Assembly (NCBI RefSeq): GCF_000002235.5
Contig: NW_022145612.1
Span: forward strand, 15,616,809-15,680,808
Length of the DNA stretch: 64,000 nt
Source of the DNA: Strongylocentrotus purpuratus
Lineage: Eukaryota; Echinodermata; Echinoidea; Camarodonta; Strongylocentrotidae
Reading direction: 5' to 3'
Shown: in pieces, positions 45,685 through 57,761 of the stretch
Numbering within the stretch: position 1 is the first letter of the stretch
How the letters are laid out: each line of letters starts with the position of its first letter
Made by a program: the position numbers and the translations under genes
The notes under the pieces: model-generated
What the model was told of the DNA's origin: nothing
The model's database searches: none
The model's input: only the letters and a program-made list of their open reading frames with translations

Positions 45685-46074
45685 TTACTTATATTAATTA
45701 TCTTTCCGTTTTATAATTTCATTTTACCGGGCTTCAAGAATCAACCTCCCGCTCATTGAGTGATTTCAAGTTTGGTGTTAGTGTTAGTGTTTAGAGCTGT
45801 CAAGAGCTCTTAAATCGAGCAGAAAATTTGCTGATGAAATTAAGAGCCCGATACCGATATCAAAATCGATAGCTTAACACCAGCTGTGACGTCACCATAT
45901 ACATGTAGACCTACTTGATTTCACGACGATGATTTAAAAATAGTACATCAAAACTAAAGATATCATGAAAGTTACAGAATAAATTTACACCTTTTTCTCT
46001 GGTCTTATAAAATAACTAATTTTACACAAAAGAATTAGCATTGATTCTCTATGCTTTGCTGGAGTGCGTCAAAC

Positions 46075-46241
46075 ATGGTGTCCTGCCAAGTGTCTGATTG
46101 TAATAATAATTCCGCGAAAACCAAGGGGAAATCGTTTCATCAGTTTCCAAACCCACACAATCGCAATGAAATATTCAAGCAATGGATAGCAGCGATGCCG
46201 ATGAAGAAATTTATGGACGAAAAGCATGTTAGAAAAAATTG
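46075..46241 (+). pseudogene. Truncated THAP exon, copy 4
   Basis: It repeats copy 2 closely (MVSCQVSDCNNNSAKTKG ... KFMDEKH), then breaks off into VRKN and a stop before the C-x2-H pair. The DNA after the break (AAAATTCAAACCGTGAGTC ... CTTGCCGATCAGCC) matches the region upstream of copy 2 (about 42460-42505), so a duplication junction cut the exon. Confidence 0.8.
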
Positions 46242-46399
46242 AAAATTCAAACCGTGAGTCTACTGTCAAACTTGCCGATCAGCCACTTCGTTTTCATTGT
46301 GTGCATTAGTGTGCAATTGTGGGTAGTGTGTGTATTGTGTATAATTGCTGCCTCTCAGCCGGAGGTCAATACTCAAAAGCATTGACTCTCTATGCTGTG

Positions 46400-47410
46400 C
46401 TGGAGTGGTCTACACTTCATTCTAGTCGCTGGGCCATCTATACGTGGGAATCCAGACAAGTTTCAAATCCCCTGCGCCAGAATTACATGTAGGCCTGTTT
46501 TGGAAGCCCCTTTTTGGTAGTCATCTACACGGGAATTTTTTTTTACGATTAATCGACTAGTCTGTAATATAGGTGCAGCGCTATAGCTACGGTCGCCCAG
46601 CACGGGGGATATCCGCCCACCACTCCTGATGAAAAACACTACATGTACTTCCTCCCAGCACTAATTTCGCATAAAACCTGATTTAAACGTAACTATTTGT
46701 GAAGACAAGAAGTACACATTCATATTTCCATCTTTAATCTTGTTTTATTTGCAGTTGTAAAAGATTCCCGTTTTTAATTCGACAATAAATGATTATTTTC
46801 ACCGATTTGCCGAGTGTTGTTTGTCTAAATATGTTACGATTCATGAAAACTTCCACAATTAATTTACTGTACGTACCGATGTATACCGGTACTGTACGTA
46901 TTATACGTATACATGGGTAAATTCAATATGGCCGCCCAGGCTCGTTCGATTACCGGTACTGTTCTTATAAATGTTTAGATCGTAATTTTCCAGAAGAAAT
47001 AAATTAAAATACTATAATATATATTTATTTCATTAGTTGTATTGTAAAATTTGTCTGATATTATCACAATTAAAGTATTCATTTTTTGATTGATTGGGTT
47101 TGAGCCAAACTTATTTTGATCAGCGCCTAGTATGCGTGTGTATTCGTGTTTATAGCTCGTGATCGTGATGTTGTAGATGTCAGAATTTGGGATTTAAATA
47201 TCGAGGGCATGTGTATTATCAAGTGCAGGCTCAGTACTCATGAAACTCATCAGCCCGCTAGTTGTTTGCTTCTAAGTTAAGGTTAGGCAGGAATTTGATT
47301 TATTTAAACTTCCTTGACAATGTCTTAGAAAGTAGAATTATTGTAAAAGATTTCTATTTCACATCCATTTAGACTCTTTTTAGGCGATGTTCTTGGGTTC
47401 CCAATGAGTC
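46400..47410. other. Non-coding DNA, no gene seen
   Basis: AT-rich with several ACCGGTAC and TACGTAC words near 46870-46960. No exon or bounded repeat is supported. Confidence 0.4.
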
Positions 47411-47411
47411 A

Positions 47412-47775
47412 TTGAATATTCGGTTATCAAGTTCATTTTTTGACTACGGTACTGGCTTTACCGGGCGGTATACAATTAAACATTTACTCAAAACGGGACT
47501 AGCCAGAACCCAAACGTATCAAAAGACATTTTTTCCTGATGCGACCAGACTATGCAACTCCATCCCACCGAGTATAGTCAACAGCACCTCCTTAGTGATC
47601 TTCAAGCAGGGGGTGCAACAAATGAGGCTTCGTTAAACCTCTTCGTTTTTTTTTTAGCTGCACGTAATATCAATTTGTAGTGAGATTTTTACTTGCACTC
47701 AACAAACACAAGAACGATAATACACCCAAGGACGGTCCGACTTACAATGTAACTGAAAGAAGAAGAAGAAGCCCT
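47412..47775 (+). mobile_element. Truncated LINE, 3' end
   Basis: The frame 47412-47636 reads TRTQTYQ-like (ARTQTYQKTFFPDATRLCNS), then IPPSIVNSTSLVIFKQGV, the usual tail of non-LTR reverse transcriptases (YxxSFFPRxxRLWNSLP). A short 3' UTR ends in a GAAGAAGAAGAAG run near 47760. The 5' end is lost, as expected of truncated retrotransposition. Confidence 0.75.
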
Positions 47776-49139
47776 CTTTGCTAAGATCAAGGATAACATC
47801 CTGACTAAGTACCAAAGTAGTTAAGAATTATGAGGCTTCCGACACTGTCATATCTCTGTCATAACTTTTTAGTTGATGGGCAGTGTTATGACATGTCATT
47901 CATTGAGTAGACTATGGATGGCAAAAAAGGACAAAAAAATCCTCGTTATGATCTTTCAGTTTCTAGACATTCACTTAAAGGGATAGTTCAGTTCTGTTGC
48001 AGAGGACGCTACACAAAATAATTTTTTGTGAGATAATGAAAAACTGAGTGTCAAATTTGAAAGAACATATGCAATTTAAATGCCAAAATCATCTTTGTTT
48101 GATCAAAATTGGTTCAGAGACGACTGAAATATCCATAAATATAACAATTTCTAATACTTGTGTACCACCACAAATATTAGATAATTTTAAAAAAACGTTG
48201 AAAAAACATATAGTACCTTTTACGTCGTATTTCAGCCAATGCCAATGCTGACTTTTTTGTTGGCATTTTCGTGTTGGTTATATTACGCACAACCAGCCGG
48301 CCAATGTATTATTGTTATTTTTAATTAAATAATTTATTAACGGTCACCGCATTTTTTTGAAAGTGGAGCTGAATTGGTATGAACGTGTTGGCTAAATTTC
48401 ACACATTTTGGAGTCTAAAATTACCTACATAGCAATTTTACGGTAGGTTCTAAAAGGGCACTAGAAATGTCATAGATACTGTAAGAATAAGAGCAATAAC
48501 CATGCACTGTGAAGGCATTTGCAGTCTGAAAACAGCACTCAACTACTGTATCCCTTTAAACAGAGTTTTTGTATTTTATATTTGAAAATCTTATGAAAAT
48601 GTGTCATTTTTATATTGTAAGGGCAGGCTTTTTTCAACTTAAAGGTACTATGTCCCTTTTGCAGCCAACCTTAAATTCTGTAGAACTTTTCAGGAATTAT
48701 GAATATGTCATGTATGTCCTATCTGTGAAATTTAAATGTTAGCAGTGTTCTAATGTTCAAATTATGCAAGGAAACCTGTTTACTTGCTAGACTTCACTGT
48801 CAGACACTATTGAGTGACTGACTGGCTTTTTGTATATTTTGATAATAACATACATCAAATAAGCTGTAAAGGGTACATGAGCATTTGTCTACATTAATAA
48901 CCCACTTATTGTGATGGCCCAAATTAAATTCTCGCTACCCCAAATAGCGATTCTGCCGAGATCCGGGGAAAATCCTGAAAACGCGCATTGCATTATGGGA
49001 TAGCTTTTCGACATTAAAAAGTAGAAGGATTTTCCGAGACCGCTGAATTGCACCGCCGTGCGCCATCTTGGATAGAACGAGCGTTGTGAAAGCGAACTGC
49101 GACTACGTGCTATGTGTATGCTCAACTTTCGTCTGCAAA

Positions 49140-49206
49140 ATGCCATATTGTGCAGCTTTCAACTGCACCAATCGCCTTAAAAGAGGCTCTGGAATTACCT
49201 TTCATA
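49140..49206 (+). CDS. THAP-domain 5' exon in the 4.9 kb insertion
   Basis: ATG at 49140 gives MPYCAAFNCTNRLKRGSGIT then FH, the canonical opening of a THAP finger (C-x4-C then ITFH). A GTTAAG donor follows at 49207; reading through stops at once. The position about 210 bp inside the left end is where a transposon promoter and first exon would be expected. The exon with the conserved Trp and C-x2-H half was not found. Confidence 0.6.
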
Positions 49207-52114
49207 GTTAAGTGATCACTTCATTAAAAACATGGCAAAATAAAAGTTTTGCATGATAATCCGAACGCAGAAAGCCACAGACTAAAGCGTGTATTTGTAC
49301 ATCGGTCCCATCTATTCATTTCCATGTTTGTGAACTGTTTTTGCTCGAGTTCAATGACATCGGCTATGAACTATCAAAAATATTGAATTCCACAGAGCTG
49401 CAAAGTATTACAAACCGATAATATCGAATACATGATATCCAGAGAATACTGTAGGCCTACTGTTTTGTGTTTTTTTTTTTTGGGGGGGGGGAATCATTGG
49501 GGCATAAGCAGGTCACTTTCTTTGTTTGACTTGGTGAAACTTGGTTCAAGTTACTTTGAAGATTAACTTGAACTTATGAACATGTTGCATCGTGGCGCTG
49601 GTATTAATAGTGACACAATTTCCCGTGAGTCGTCAGACTTTCAAGCATTATTGTAAGAAATTTACTGGAATTTACTCAAAATTTACACCTTAATTTTGGA
49701 CATTTAAATTGTTGTAAAACACAAGAAATTTTACTCATCAAAGTTGGTCATTGTGAAAGTTACGACCTGTCAGTCATGGCAGTTAAAGAAGCTACCTGCA
49801 TGAACCTTCCTACGTCCTCTAAAACTTACTCCTCAGATGAATATGTGTAGATTATGTAGTGATTTCATATGGCCTAGTAAAGCACAGCACTTGAAATACA
49901 AATCAAGACAAAAAAAAAACACCAGGCAATATTTTGCGAAGCTCCCATTATTCTGGTACATGTATATCTTTAAAGACATAATTATACATTTTGAAATATT
50001 TGGGAATTTCTGCTGTAAAAGGGTAAAAAATTGGTCAATCTTATTTATGTGTATTTTTTTAAATAATATTTCACCATTCATGAAATAAATATACTAATTC
50101 AAACAGACTATTTCATCTTCTCCTTCCCACTGAAATGACAGAATGTGCACTACAGGGATAATATAGTATACGATATTTATTACAATGTTTGCCCTATTGG
50201 TCTATTTTGTGTTTTATACATCTAGGCTTACCCAGAGAGAAAGGAATTGTGTGATTCTATTATTGACACTAGCCTGTCTTCTGTCTGACAGGTTTAGGTA
50301 TAGTTTGAATCTGATTGCATAAATTAGATTTGAGATTAGAATTTGCGAAAGAGGCATCAAAGAAATAAAAAAACAACTGGATTATTGTCAACGTGTTTCA
50401 GGGAAAGGGATTTTCTTTAAATTTTGTATTTTTAACTTGACTCTGATCACTTATGGTTCCCAAAGCTATTTACAAATTATTGTGCGTATGTTTCTTGATA
50501 ATGGATAATGTATTCGGTGATCATGGCATAGTGCCACATACATGTTTGTACAAACAAATTGTTTCGTCAAATTAGATAAGGAAGTCACTCATTATGTTGT
50601 ATGAAAATCTGTATACAGAGGTTTACGGTGTATGCAAACGATCCCTGTTTTGTTATAAAATATTGTCCAATGATTTTATTGTTCAATGTGTAGTGTCATC
50701 TATTCTACACTATTGAATTCAAACTGTAGTTGCAATGGTTGTATCCATGTTTACCAACTGAAAGAGCTTGAGCTAAATGAAAGTTGCAACTTTCATCTAG
50801 AGTAAAAATCTGTTTTAAAAGTTTTCACTGAAATCAGATGAATCCATACATTGCTTCATGAACAAACCAAAAAGAGGGAAATACTGATTCATATGTATTA
50901 TATCTTGTTGATGTCTAGTTTTTTAATGAAGTATGTTCAAGTTTTGAGTGCTAAAAGGGAGAAAATCTTGCCTTTTGTACATTGTAGTCAGTCAAATGCA
51001 AATGTACATGTGATTAATTCTCTGTGTGTTAAAATGAATAAGAAATGTGCCGGTATAAACATAATGTGCCATGATTGCTTGCTTGAGGAACGTTTTTTCC
51101 ACACCATTGAGGATTTTTTTCTTCATATCCACCATTGCAATAGTTCATGGATGTTTTGATATGTACTGTATACATTCATGTAATACATAGCGCAATGCCA
51201 AGGTTAAAAAAAAAACTTAATAAAGATGAAAGTATTCACAATTATGTGGAAAGACATGTGAATAGTTGCCACAATGTGTCATTACTTAACACTTCTTAGA
51301 CAAATCTTTAATATGCCTATATGGGATGAAAATAATATCTGGCAGCTAAATGGTAGCCTCCCAAGGGAAAGAAAAGAAATAATATTAATATTCAGTGGGC
51401 CTACTTCTGCAGTGCCAAGAATCAAAGGGATAGAGAAAGAGAGAGGGGAGAGAGACAAAAAGAGAGAGGGGAGAGTGAAAGAAAAAGGGGGAGAGAAAAA
51501 GAGAAGGGGATAGAGAGAAAGAGAGAAAGAAAGGGAGAGTGAAAGAAAAAGAGAGGGAGAGAGAGAAGGGGATAGAGAGAAAGAGAGAGGAGTAGAGAAA
51601 GGGGTAGAGAGAAAGAAGGGGAGAGGGGGAGTGTGAAAGAAAAGAAAGGGAGGGAGAGAAGGGGATAGAGAGAGGGGGAGTGGGAAGAGAAACACAAAGA
51701 CTGAGAATTTACGAGTGTGTGTAAAGAGAAAGTGGGAGTGATTTATATAGATAGAGCCTAAATAATTTGATATATTCTTTCTATCACAGAAAGAGACAAA
51801 ACTAGCCTAATACCACAAATGATATTTAACAAATAGTCTAGCTCTTTTAGTCTTTATGCAAAAAAACCCCTAAAATTTCAACTCCCCTACTGTCCAAGCT
51901 GCCGCTCTTATTCCAATATTCAAGTCATCAAACATCTGTATGGGACTTGGAAAAGGGCATAAACAATATATGTAAAGATATTTTTCACCAAAACTAACAA
52001 TAAAACCCTGGTTTCTGGACGTCCCTTCCTCCAATTGCAATAGGAGCTTGTACACAATACGTACGCAAAATGGCGGCGGGCGCACTCGAGCGGTGCCATT
52101 GCGCTGCGTGAAAC
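49207..52114. other. Interior of the 4.9 kb insertion, no further exon recognised
   Basis: AT-rich. The only notable features are a T/G run near 49470-49490 and the purine repeat at 51425-51700. Several 60-100 codon frames exist but lack splice signals or recognisable motifs. Confidence 0.4.
51425..51700 (+). repeat. GA-rich microsatellite
   Basis: About 275 bp of (GAGA/GAAAGA/GGGGA)n with irregular units such as GGGGATAGAGAGAAAGAGAG. The Ser/Leu/Phe-rich frames on the other strand are artefacts. Confidence 0.9.
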
Positions 52115-52315
52115 GTGAACGGACACAATCCTTCTACTTGGTTTGAGTTCGTTGATATTACTAGGCGCGATAGCGCAAACGTAAAACGCCGTCGCCACAC
52201 AACGTGTATGCACCGAATATGTCGTCTGCTCGGTCTTGTTTTTTTTTCGCAAATATTTCAACGTTTATTTGAACATTTCATTCGTTGTTTTTTGCGTCTT
52301 TTGACATCAGTGACG

Positions 52316-52680
52316 ATGGTTTTCTTTTGTGAGGCTGCACAGTGCTGGGCTCATGATTCCAAGCGTAAGAACCCTGAAAAATGGGGGTGGATGAAGGCCG
52401 TGACTTGGGTGAAATTTCCCACCGAAGCTGGAACACGAGCGACATGGCTGCGCTTGATTCGCCGCAAGGACAAAGTGAATTTGACCAAAAAATCGCGGCT
52501 TTGTTCGAGACATTTCGATAAGGAGCAGATTGATCCAGATGGTTATGCCAAAGGCTATCCCAAATACTTTTTCTGGAATAATTTTGGTCTCATTGGAGAA
52601 GAACGTCCCACCACAGCTATTGACAAGATGGACGGAAAGTTCGTGATCACAACCCTCTCTTTCACGGTAGAGTTTTTATA
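52316..52680 (+). CDS. Divergent THAP-like exon
   Basis: From ATG 52316 the frame begins MVFFCEAAQCWAHDSKRKN (C-x4-C), then VKFPTEAGTRATWLRLI (conserved Trp), RLCSRHF (C-x2-H) and YPKYFFWNNFG. The order fits a THAP finger with a long first loop and a changed C-terminal motif in place of AVPTIF. The frame continues to a stop at about 52680 with no clear donor. It may start earlier (52115), but the THAP finger normally sits at the N-terminus. Confidence 0.6.
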
Positions 52681-52740
52681 ACGGCCTTTTGTGCTAAAGT
52701 CACTAATTCTGCCCGAAGCTTTCCATTGCATGGTATTCCT

Positions 52741-53335
52741 TAGACCGAATTTTCCGTCTCTTTCGTTCGTTAGCCTCTTATTGGGGTAGGGTCGGCTCTC
52801 TCTTTAGAGACGGAAGCCGTTTATACACATGTCCTTGCTAACGCCACGGCCAGTTCTGGTCGTAGCGTTTTGCCCCCCAAATCCCCCAAAATGTCATTTT
52901 ACCTCGAGCATGTTATATTGTAAATTAGGCCTAGAGGCTATAATAAATCAGTTCCACTTACCAACTTGACTGAAATAATCAGTTTAATAGTCCCTTTTTA
53001 GGAAATTATGGGTCAAAATCGGAATCCATGTTGAAAAAGATTTTCAAAATGGATTTCGATTTTGACCCATAATTTCCTAAAAAGGGACTATTAAACTGAT
53101 TATTTCAGTCAAGTTGGTAAGTGGAACTGATTTATTATAGCCTAGGCCTAATTTACAATATAACATGCTCGAGGTAAAATGACATTTTGGGGGATTTTGG
53201 GGGCAAAACGCTACGACCAGAACTGGCCGTGGCGTTAGCAAGGACATGTGTATAAACGGCTTCCGTCTCTAAAGAGAGAGCCGACCCTACCCCAATAAGA
53301 GGCTAACGAACGAAAGAGACGGAAAATTCGGTCTA
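52741..53335. mobile_element. 595 bp near-perfect palindromic element, 9 bp target duplication
   Basis: It starts TAGACCGAATTTTCCGTCTC and ends with the reverse complement. The arms pair over about 285 bp with very few differences (for example one extra TAGGCC-like change near the centre), around a small loop near 53030-53050. GGTATTCCT flanks both sides (52732-52740 and 53336-53344). Nine-base duplications are typical of Mutator-like elements, including foldback forms. No coding frame. Confidence 0.9.
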
Positions 53336-54339
53336 GGTATTCCTCTGTCCGTTAAGATTTTTTTAAGTTCCGAAACTGTTTTTTTATCCATTTTGTGGTC
53401 GACGAGAAATACATGAACTGAGTGTTGTCTCTACACTGTTTACTGTATCGTCTGCTCGTGATTGTGACGCTGGTCGCTACATGCACAATTTTAAGACAAT
53501 TATTTTTTTTTACTTTTAGATTAACAGAAAAAAAAAATGAATAAAAATAAAATCTTTCCTGTAGGGTCTAAACTATTTTTTGCTTTTTATTGTATATTCA
53601 AATTGAATAAAAACAAACAAAATTTAATGCATATATTATAATCTGTACAAATTACACTGATTGGCATCGATTTTAGCGTGCGTGAAAACTCTGCACAGCG
53701 AACACAGGCGCTAGCGCCAGCGGGATGGGACTCTATACCGGAAGTTGTAGTGACGACCCGAGAGAGTGAAAATTACCTCGTCTCGCGAATTTCGAGATTT
53801 TCGTACCTATTTAGGGTAGCGAGAATTGATTGAATCTTTGCGCAGCATAAAATGTATGACCATTCGGTACAATGGTCTGATAATCAAGACTATTACTTAT
53901 TGGCTCTATAGCTCCTAAGTCGATTTGACAACTAATAGTCATTATTTTCCCACTTAAAGACATTTTCAAGCCTCACCTTTTTTAGGGAAGTTCTAAATTA
54001 GTATTATCTTTCAAATGCTGTTAAAATTTAACCTTTTCATTTTTTGGGGCCTGCAAATGGGACATACGCATTTATTTCCTCACTGTAAAATCCTTGAAGG
54101 GATGGGTATGTGCCAAAGCAGACAAGTTGTAGTAAGAAGTGTGATCTCTAGTTTCAAGACCCATATTAATTTCGAGATAAAATGAATAGTTTAAAACATG
54201 TGTTTTAACGTTTGGAATGTTGAAGTTTGGTCATTTTAATATTGTGCTAAAGCCTAAAACATCGGACAAAACTTTCATAATATTGTATTTTTACTAAGAT
54301 TAATATAAGGGTGTATTTGTATAAACTATCAAATGAAAA

Positions 54340-54640
54340 ATATCCGGGGGGGGGGGGGGGGGGAGGAGGGGTACCTATCAGCAAGATTTTGATGCCCCTA
54401 CAAAGATCAATAATTATCCGCAAGACTTGTTGCCCGTACTAAGTTCTAAAAAAATTAATATTGGCAAGACATTGTTGCCCGTACATACATCTAAAAACAA
54501 TAATTATCGGCAAGACTTTGTTGCCCCTACAGAGATCTAAAAACAATAATTATCGACAAAGACTTTGTTGCCCGTACAGAGATAAAAAAACAATAATTAT
54601 TTGCAAGACTTCGTTGCCCGTACAGAGATGATTTATGGGT
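54340..54640 (+). repeat. G run and tandem array of about 58 bp
   Basis: A run of about 18 G is followed by five units containing GCAAGACTTTGTTGCCCGTA and AAAACAATAATTATCGG variants, at about 54378, 54430, 54485, 54545 and 54605. Confidence 0.75.
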
Positions 54641-55569
54641 AAAAAAATAATGACTTTATTTGCATAAATTACCATAAAAATGCAAATGAGTAAATTTTTC
54701 AAAAAATTGAAATTATCATATTATTCTATACACTTCACTTAACATTCTTGCAAATTTTCGCGGCGATCGGCCCTTTTGCGGGCGAGATCTTAAAGGTAAT
54801 ACACAGTTTTGGGAAATTTTGAAATTGGGTGGATAGTGAATCTTTACGATTTTGATATATTTGGATGCCCCTGTGAATGTATTATAAGCACTAGAAAATT
54901 TAGCCAATAAAAAACTTATGTTTTCAAGAAAAATTGAATATAAAAATTTACCAGTGCTCCCGGTAAATTTTGATGAATTTCAAATAGCGCCTACGGCCGT
55001 GCTAAGGTAGCTGCGACCATGAAAATCTCAGAAAATGTAGTTGTGATATATAATTTCCAAACGAGAATAGCTAATCGGTCGATTTTTGTCAAGAAACATT
55101 GTTTTATAGCTTAATTAATATATTGACATTGAGAGGGAGCTATACAACATGCAGAGTTTACTATTTACAATTTCATAATTTTAGATTCGATTTCAACCGC
55201 GACAACTATCTCTGAATATTGTAAGATCGCATATGCTTCCAATATGTTCATTTGAACCAAATTCATGACCCAATACCAAAACTTTGTATTACCTTTAAGG
55301 GGGGCCATAATGCCCCCCCCCCCCCCCCCCCCCCCCGGCCGTACTAAGACCTCAAATAGCCCAGCCTTTTTAGGGTTAAGCACCAGGGGAGGGGGCCCGT
55401 CTTCAAATAAAGGTATAATTAACGTGTTTTACCTGTTTTTTCCTCCAGGGGAAGGGGCCCGTGCCCTATAGCCCCCTCCCTGGATCCGCCACTGGTTCTC
55501 ATTGTCATTGATAGAATTTAAATACAGACCATCTCATACTTGTTCACAATTATCATTGGCTCGTTACAG
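54641..55569. other. Non-coding DNA with C run
   Basis: A C run of about 25 bases lies at 55314-55337. TAAGGGGGGCC and CCCCTCCCTGGATCCGCCAC (55473 on) are repeat-like words. No exon is supported up to the acceptor at 55569. Confidence 0.4.
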
Positions 55570-55659
55570 GCACCTGTACCAATGACGCGGATTGTCAGAA
55601 CGCAGAGATTTGTAAATCGGGTACGTGCACCTGTCCAGCTGGTTCAACCTGTGACGGAG
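55570..55659 (+). CDS. Isolated cysteine-rich (EB/EGF-like) exon
   Basis: A 90 bp open segment lies between a 3' splice site (GCTCGTTACAG) and a GTAAGA donor, with phase 1 at both ends. Completed by a Gly codon it reads GTCTNDADCQNAEICKSGTC then TCPAGSTCDG: eight residues short of an EGF domain, with six closely spaced cysteines as in EB or EGF-like modules of secreted proteins. Symmetric 1-1 exons of this type are commonly shuffled. No partner exon was found within the window, so it is either part of a long-intron gene or a stranded exon. Confidence 0.5.
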
Positions 55660-57160
55660 GTAAGATTTCTTCAAACCTCCTACCTTTCAACTCAGGCTTC
55701 GCATCTCTATTCGATCACCAATGAAAAGTCACAATGTTAATTTTAGTTCAATGACCTTTATTAGTTGATTCAAAGAGAGGAACTGAGGAACAATCTTTGC
55801 TCTAAGAATCATTCCATCTTCCAAAATAACAAAAGTGTGAATCAAGCTACAGAGTCGATCAAAAATGAGAATGTTGAAAACTCTAAGTCTCCAATAACAC
55901 TGAATTGGGGGCTCTATATCAGTCGCAAATGCATGGTTGGGAGGGTGTTTTGGGGGCTAAACCCCCCTCACCTTTTTTTTTTTGCGCAAGGGCTGGGGAT
56001 GAAAGCTCTTAATACCAATCATGTGAAAGAATATGTTTTGACTAATACGTGATGATACAAATTTTGCTGGGAAACCGCCTACTAATAGATATATTTGGTA
56101 TATCTATACGGACTGGATAGATATAGGGTAGTCCCATATACCGTATTTGCTGGCACAGCGCCGCATAGGCCACACCCCCAGCTTAGGCATTTCATAGAGT
56201 GGAAGAAAGAAAAAAAATGACCAAAGAAAATAATCATAATTTTCTTGTAGAACACTATTTTTCCTACAAACTGATACCAAATTCACAGGAAGTTCACCTC
56301 AAAAATGATCGTAATTTAGCAAATCTTCATCAATTTTTGAGCTAGTACCGTATCGCAGGCAGATTTGGTATCCCCTACATTTACCCCGACCTACTGCGGC
56401 CTTTACGCCGTCAAATACGGTACATCTTTCTGTGTACAGTGCTTGTTAAGCTACGGTCACAAAGGTCTGTACGAATCTCCCTGTTTTTCCATTGTCTTCC
56501 CGAATTTCCAATGTCTGAAAATCGTTCGTACGGCGTTCGTAGCAGCTCGTAATGGCATTTCTGAACGAGGCTTAATTTTACAAAGACTGGGCCAGATTTC
56601 TTATCATTTTGATGATTCCAGAACCTTGCAGTACACACAAATACTTATATGCTAGATGATAAACCTTTATAGATCGATTCCACAACGTTTCTTTCACAAT
56701 GCAGTTGCATGACTAGAACTGGTCTATACCTTTAAAAGAATATCTGACTTTTAAAAAAAATGGCCCCTTTTCTTCTTTCAGAGTCCATTAGCAGTAATAA
56801 CAGGAAAACCAAAAACTGTTAATCAGTTGTCCACAAAAAGTCGTAGATGGCGGTTACCAGTATTTGCCATGCTACACCCCCCTTTAATTTATTCTAATTT
56901 TACCCGGGCATGATCTACGTAGTACGTACTCACCTGGCAAAACAAGTGCAATGCACACCCTGACCGGTCTTCTTGTGGATCACAACCCACAGGTTCCATG
57001 GAGTATCCCTGATCCTCTGGGAAGGTCTACACTTTGCTTTTAACAAGCAACATTCTGAATCTGAGTCGATTTCATGAATGCTAACCTCCCCAGCCATCCT
57101 GATGCAAAATAGGAATATGACATTCTATCTTTGTAATCTGACTCCAGTCTGGCTCGTAAA
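55660..57160. other. Non-coding DNA, no gene seen
   Basis: No exon or bounded repeat supported. CCCCCCTC and T runs near 55960 and TACGGTA words near 56140-56420 look repeat-derived. Confidence 0.35.
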
Positions 57161-57490
57161 TCAACATTGTCGATACTTTGGAGGTATTTGGCATGTCAAA
57201 GGCCATTTTTCGCCACTCCAGTTTTGTAATGAGTTGGGATCGGGCAAATTACAAGTATTTGTTTTCAAGAGGTCAGCGTATTCTGTCGTCTTCTCCACCG
57301 CAGCTTCGGTCTGAGTGGTGACTACAGGAGCAAGGTTTGGTGACACTTTGGCTGCATAGAATAATGTTGAGAGCCCTTCTTTCCAACATGAAACTGGCAG
57401 GTTTCTCTCTCTGACAAAGTTCTTAAATTGTTGCATATTCCAAAGTCTAATATCATCAATACACGTCTGATTTGTCATCCATATTTTAAC
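57161..57490 (-). pseudogene. SAP-like domain ORF fragment of a repeat-associated gene
   Basis: On the minus strand the frame reads LWNMQQFKNFVRERNLPV and later ADLLKTNTCNLPDPNSL with WSGEKWPLTCQIPPKY. I associate a SAP-like helix-loop-helix followed by an IPDPxxLxxGW...WPxxxY segment with uncharacterised multi-copy invertebrate proteins that often also carry SWIM and YqaJ-like nuclease regions. Only this part is present. A pyrimidine-poor acceptor (CAAATCAG) near 57470 may begin the exon. Assignment rests on recalled motif order. Confidence 0.4.
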
Positions 57491-57761
57491 AAGTTCAGCG
57501 CAAAAAAAAATGTAAAAAAAAACATAATTGAACTCGAACAGAAATACAGAAACCGTCAAACAAAGAGATATCCAATTATCCATAGAGTTTATACGCATTT
57601 TATACAATCGCTTAGGTAAGAACTTCCCCGCACACATCGCGACCAGAGACCTTGAACAGCTGACCCCCCGACACAATGACGTCTTTCAGTAACTGTAAAA
57701 CCCCTTGTTGCGCACACAACTAGTGCACATATCGAAGCGTATATGAGTGATGTGTGTAATG

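Larger units (their letters stand above)
48929..53825 (+). mobile_element. 4.9 kb insertion with TTCTCGCTACCC ends, carrying THAP exons
   Basis: The left end TTCTCGCTACCCCAAATA and the right end TATTTAGGGTAGCGAGAA are near-perfect inverted repeats of about 18 bp, exactly where the TTAA MITE is interrupted. No clean target duplication remains. The interior holds a THAP 5' exon near the left end (49140) and a THAP-like exon (52316), which suggests a P-like transposon, but no recognisable catalytic domain is left. Confidence 0.65.
48643..54068 (-). mobile_element. TTAA MITE split by a 4.9 kb insertion
   Basis: TTAA (48639-48642) is followed by AGGTACTATGTCCC and family sequence to 48928. The matching remainder resumes at 53826 (TTGATTGAATCTTTGCGCAG) and runs to GGGACATA at 54068. 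The two halves align to the complete copy at 31340-31871 with nothing missing but one or two bases at the join. Confidence 0.85.

Noticed and set aside
51282..51697. Leu/Ser/Phe-rich minus-strand frames
   Set aside because: They are the reverse of a GA microsatellite.
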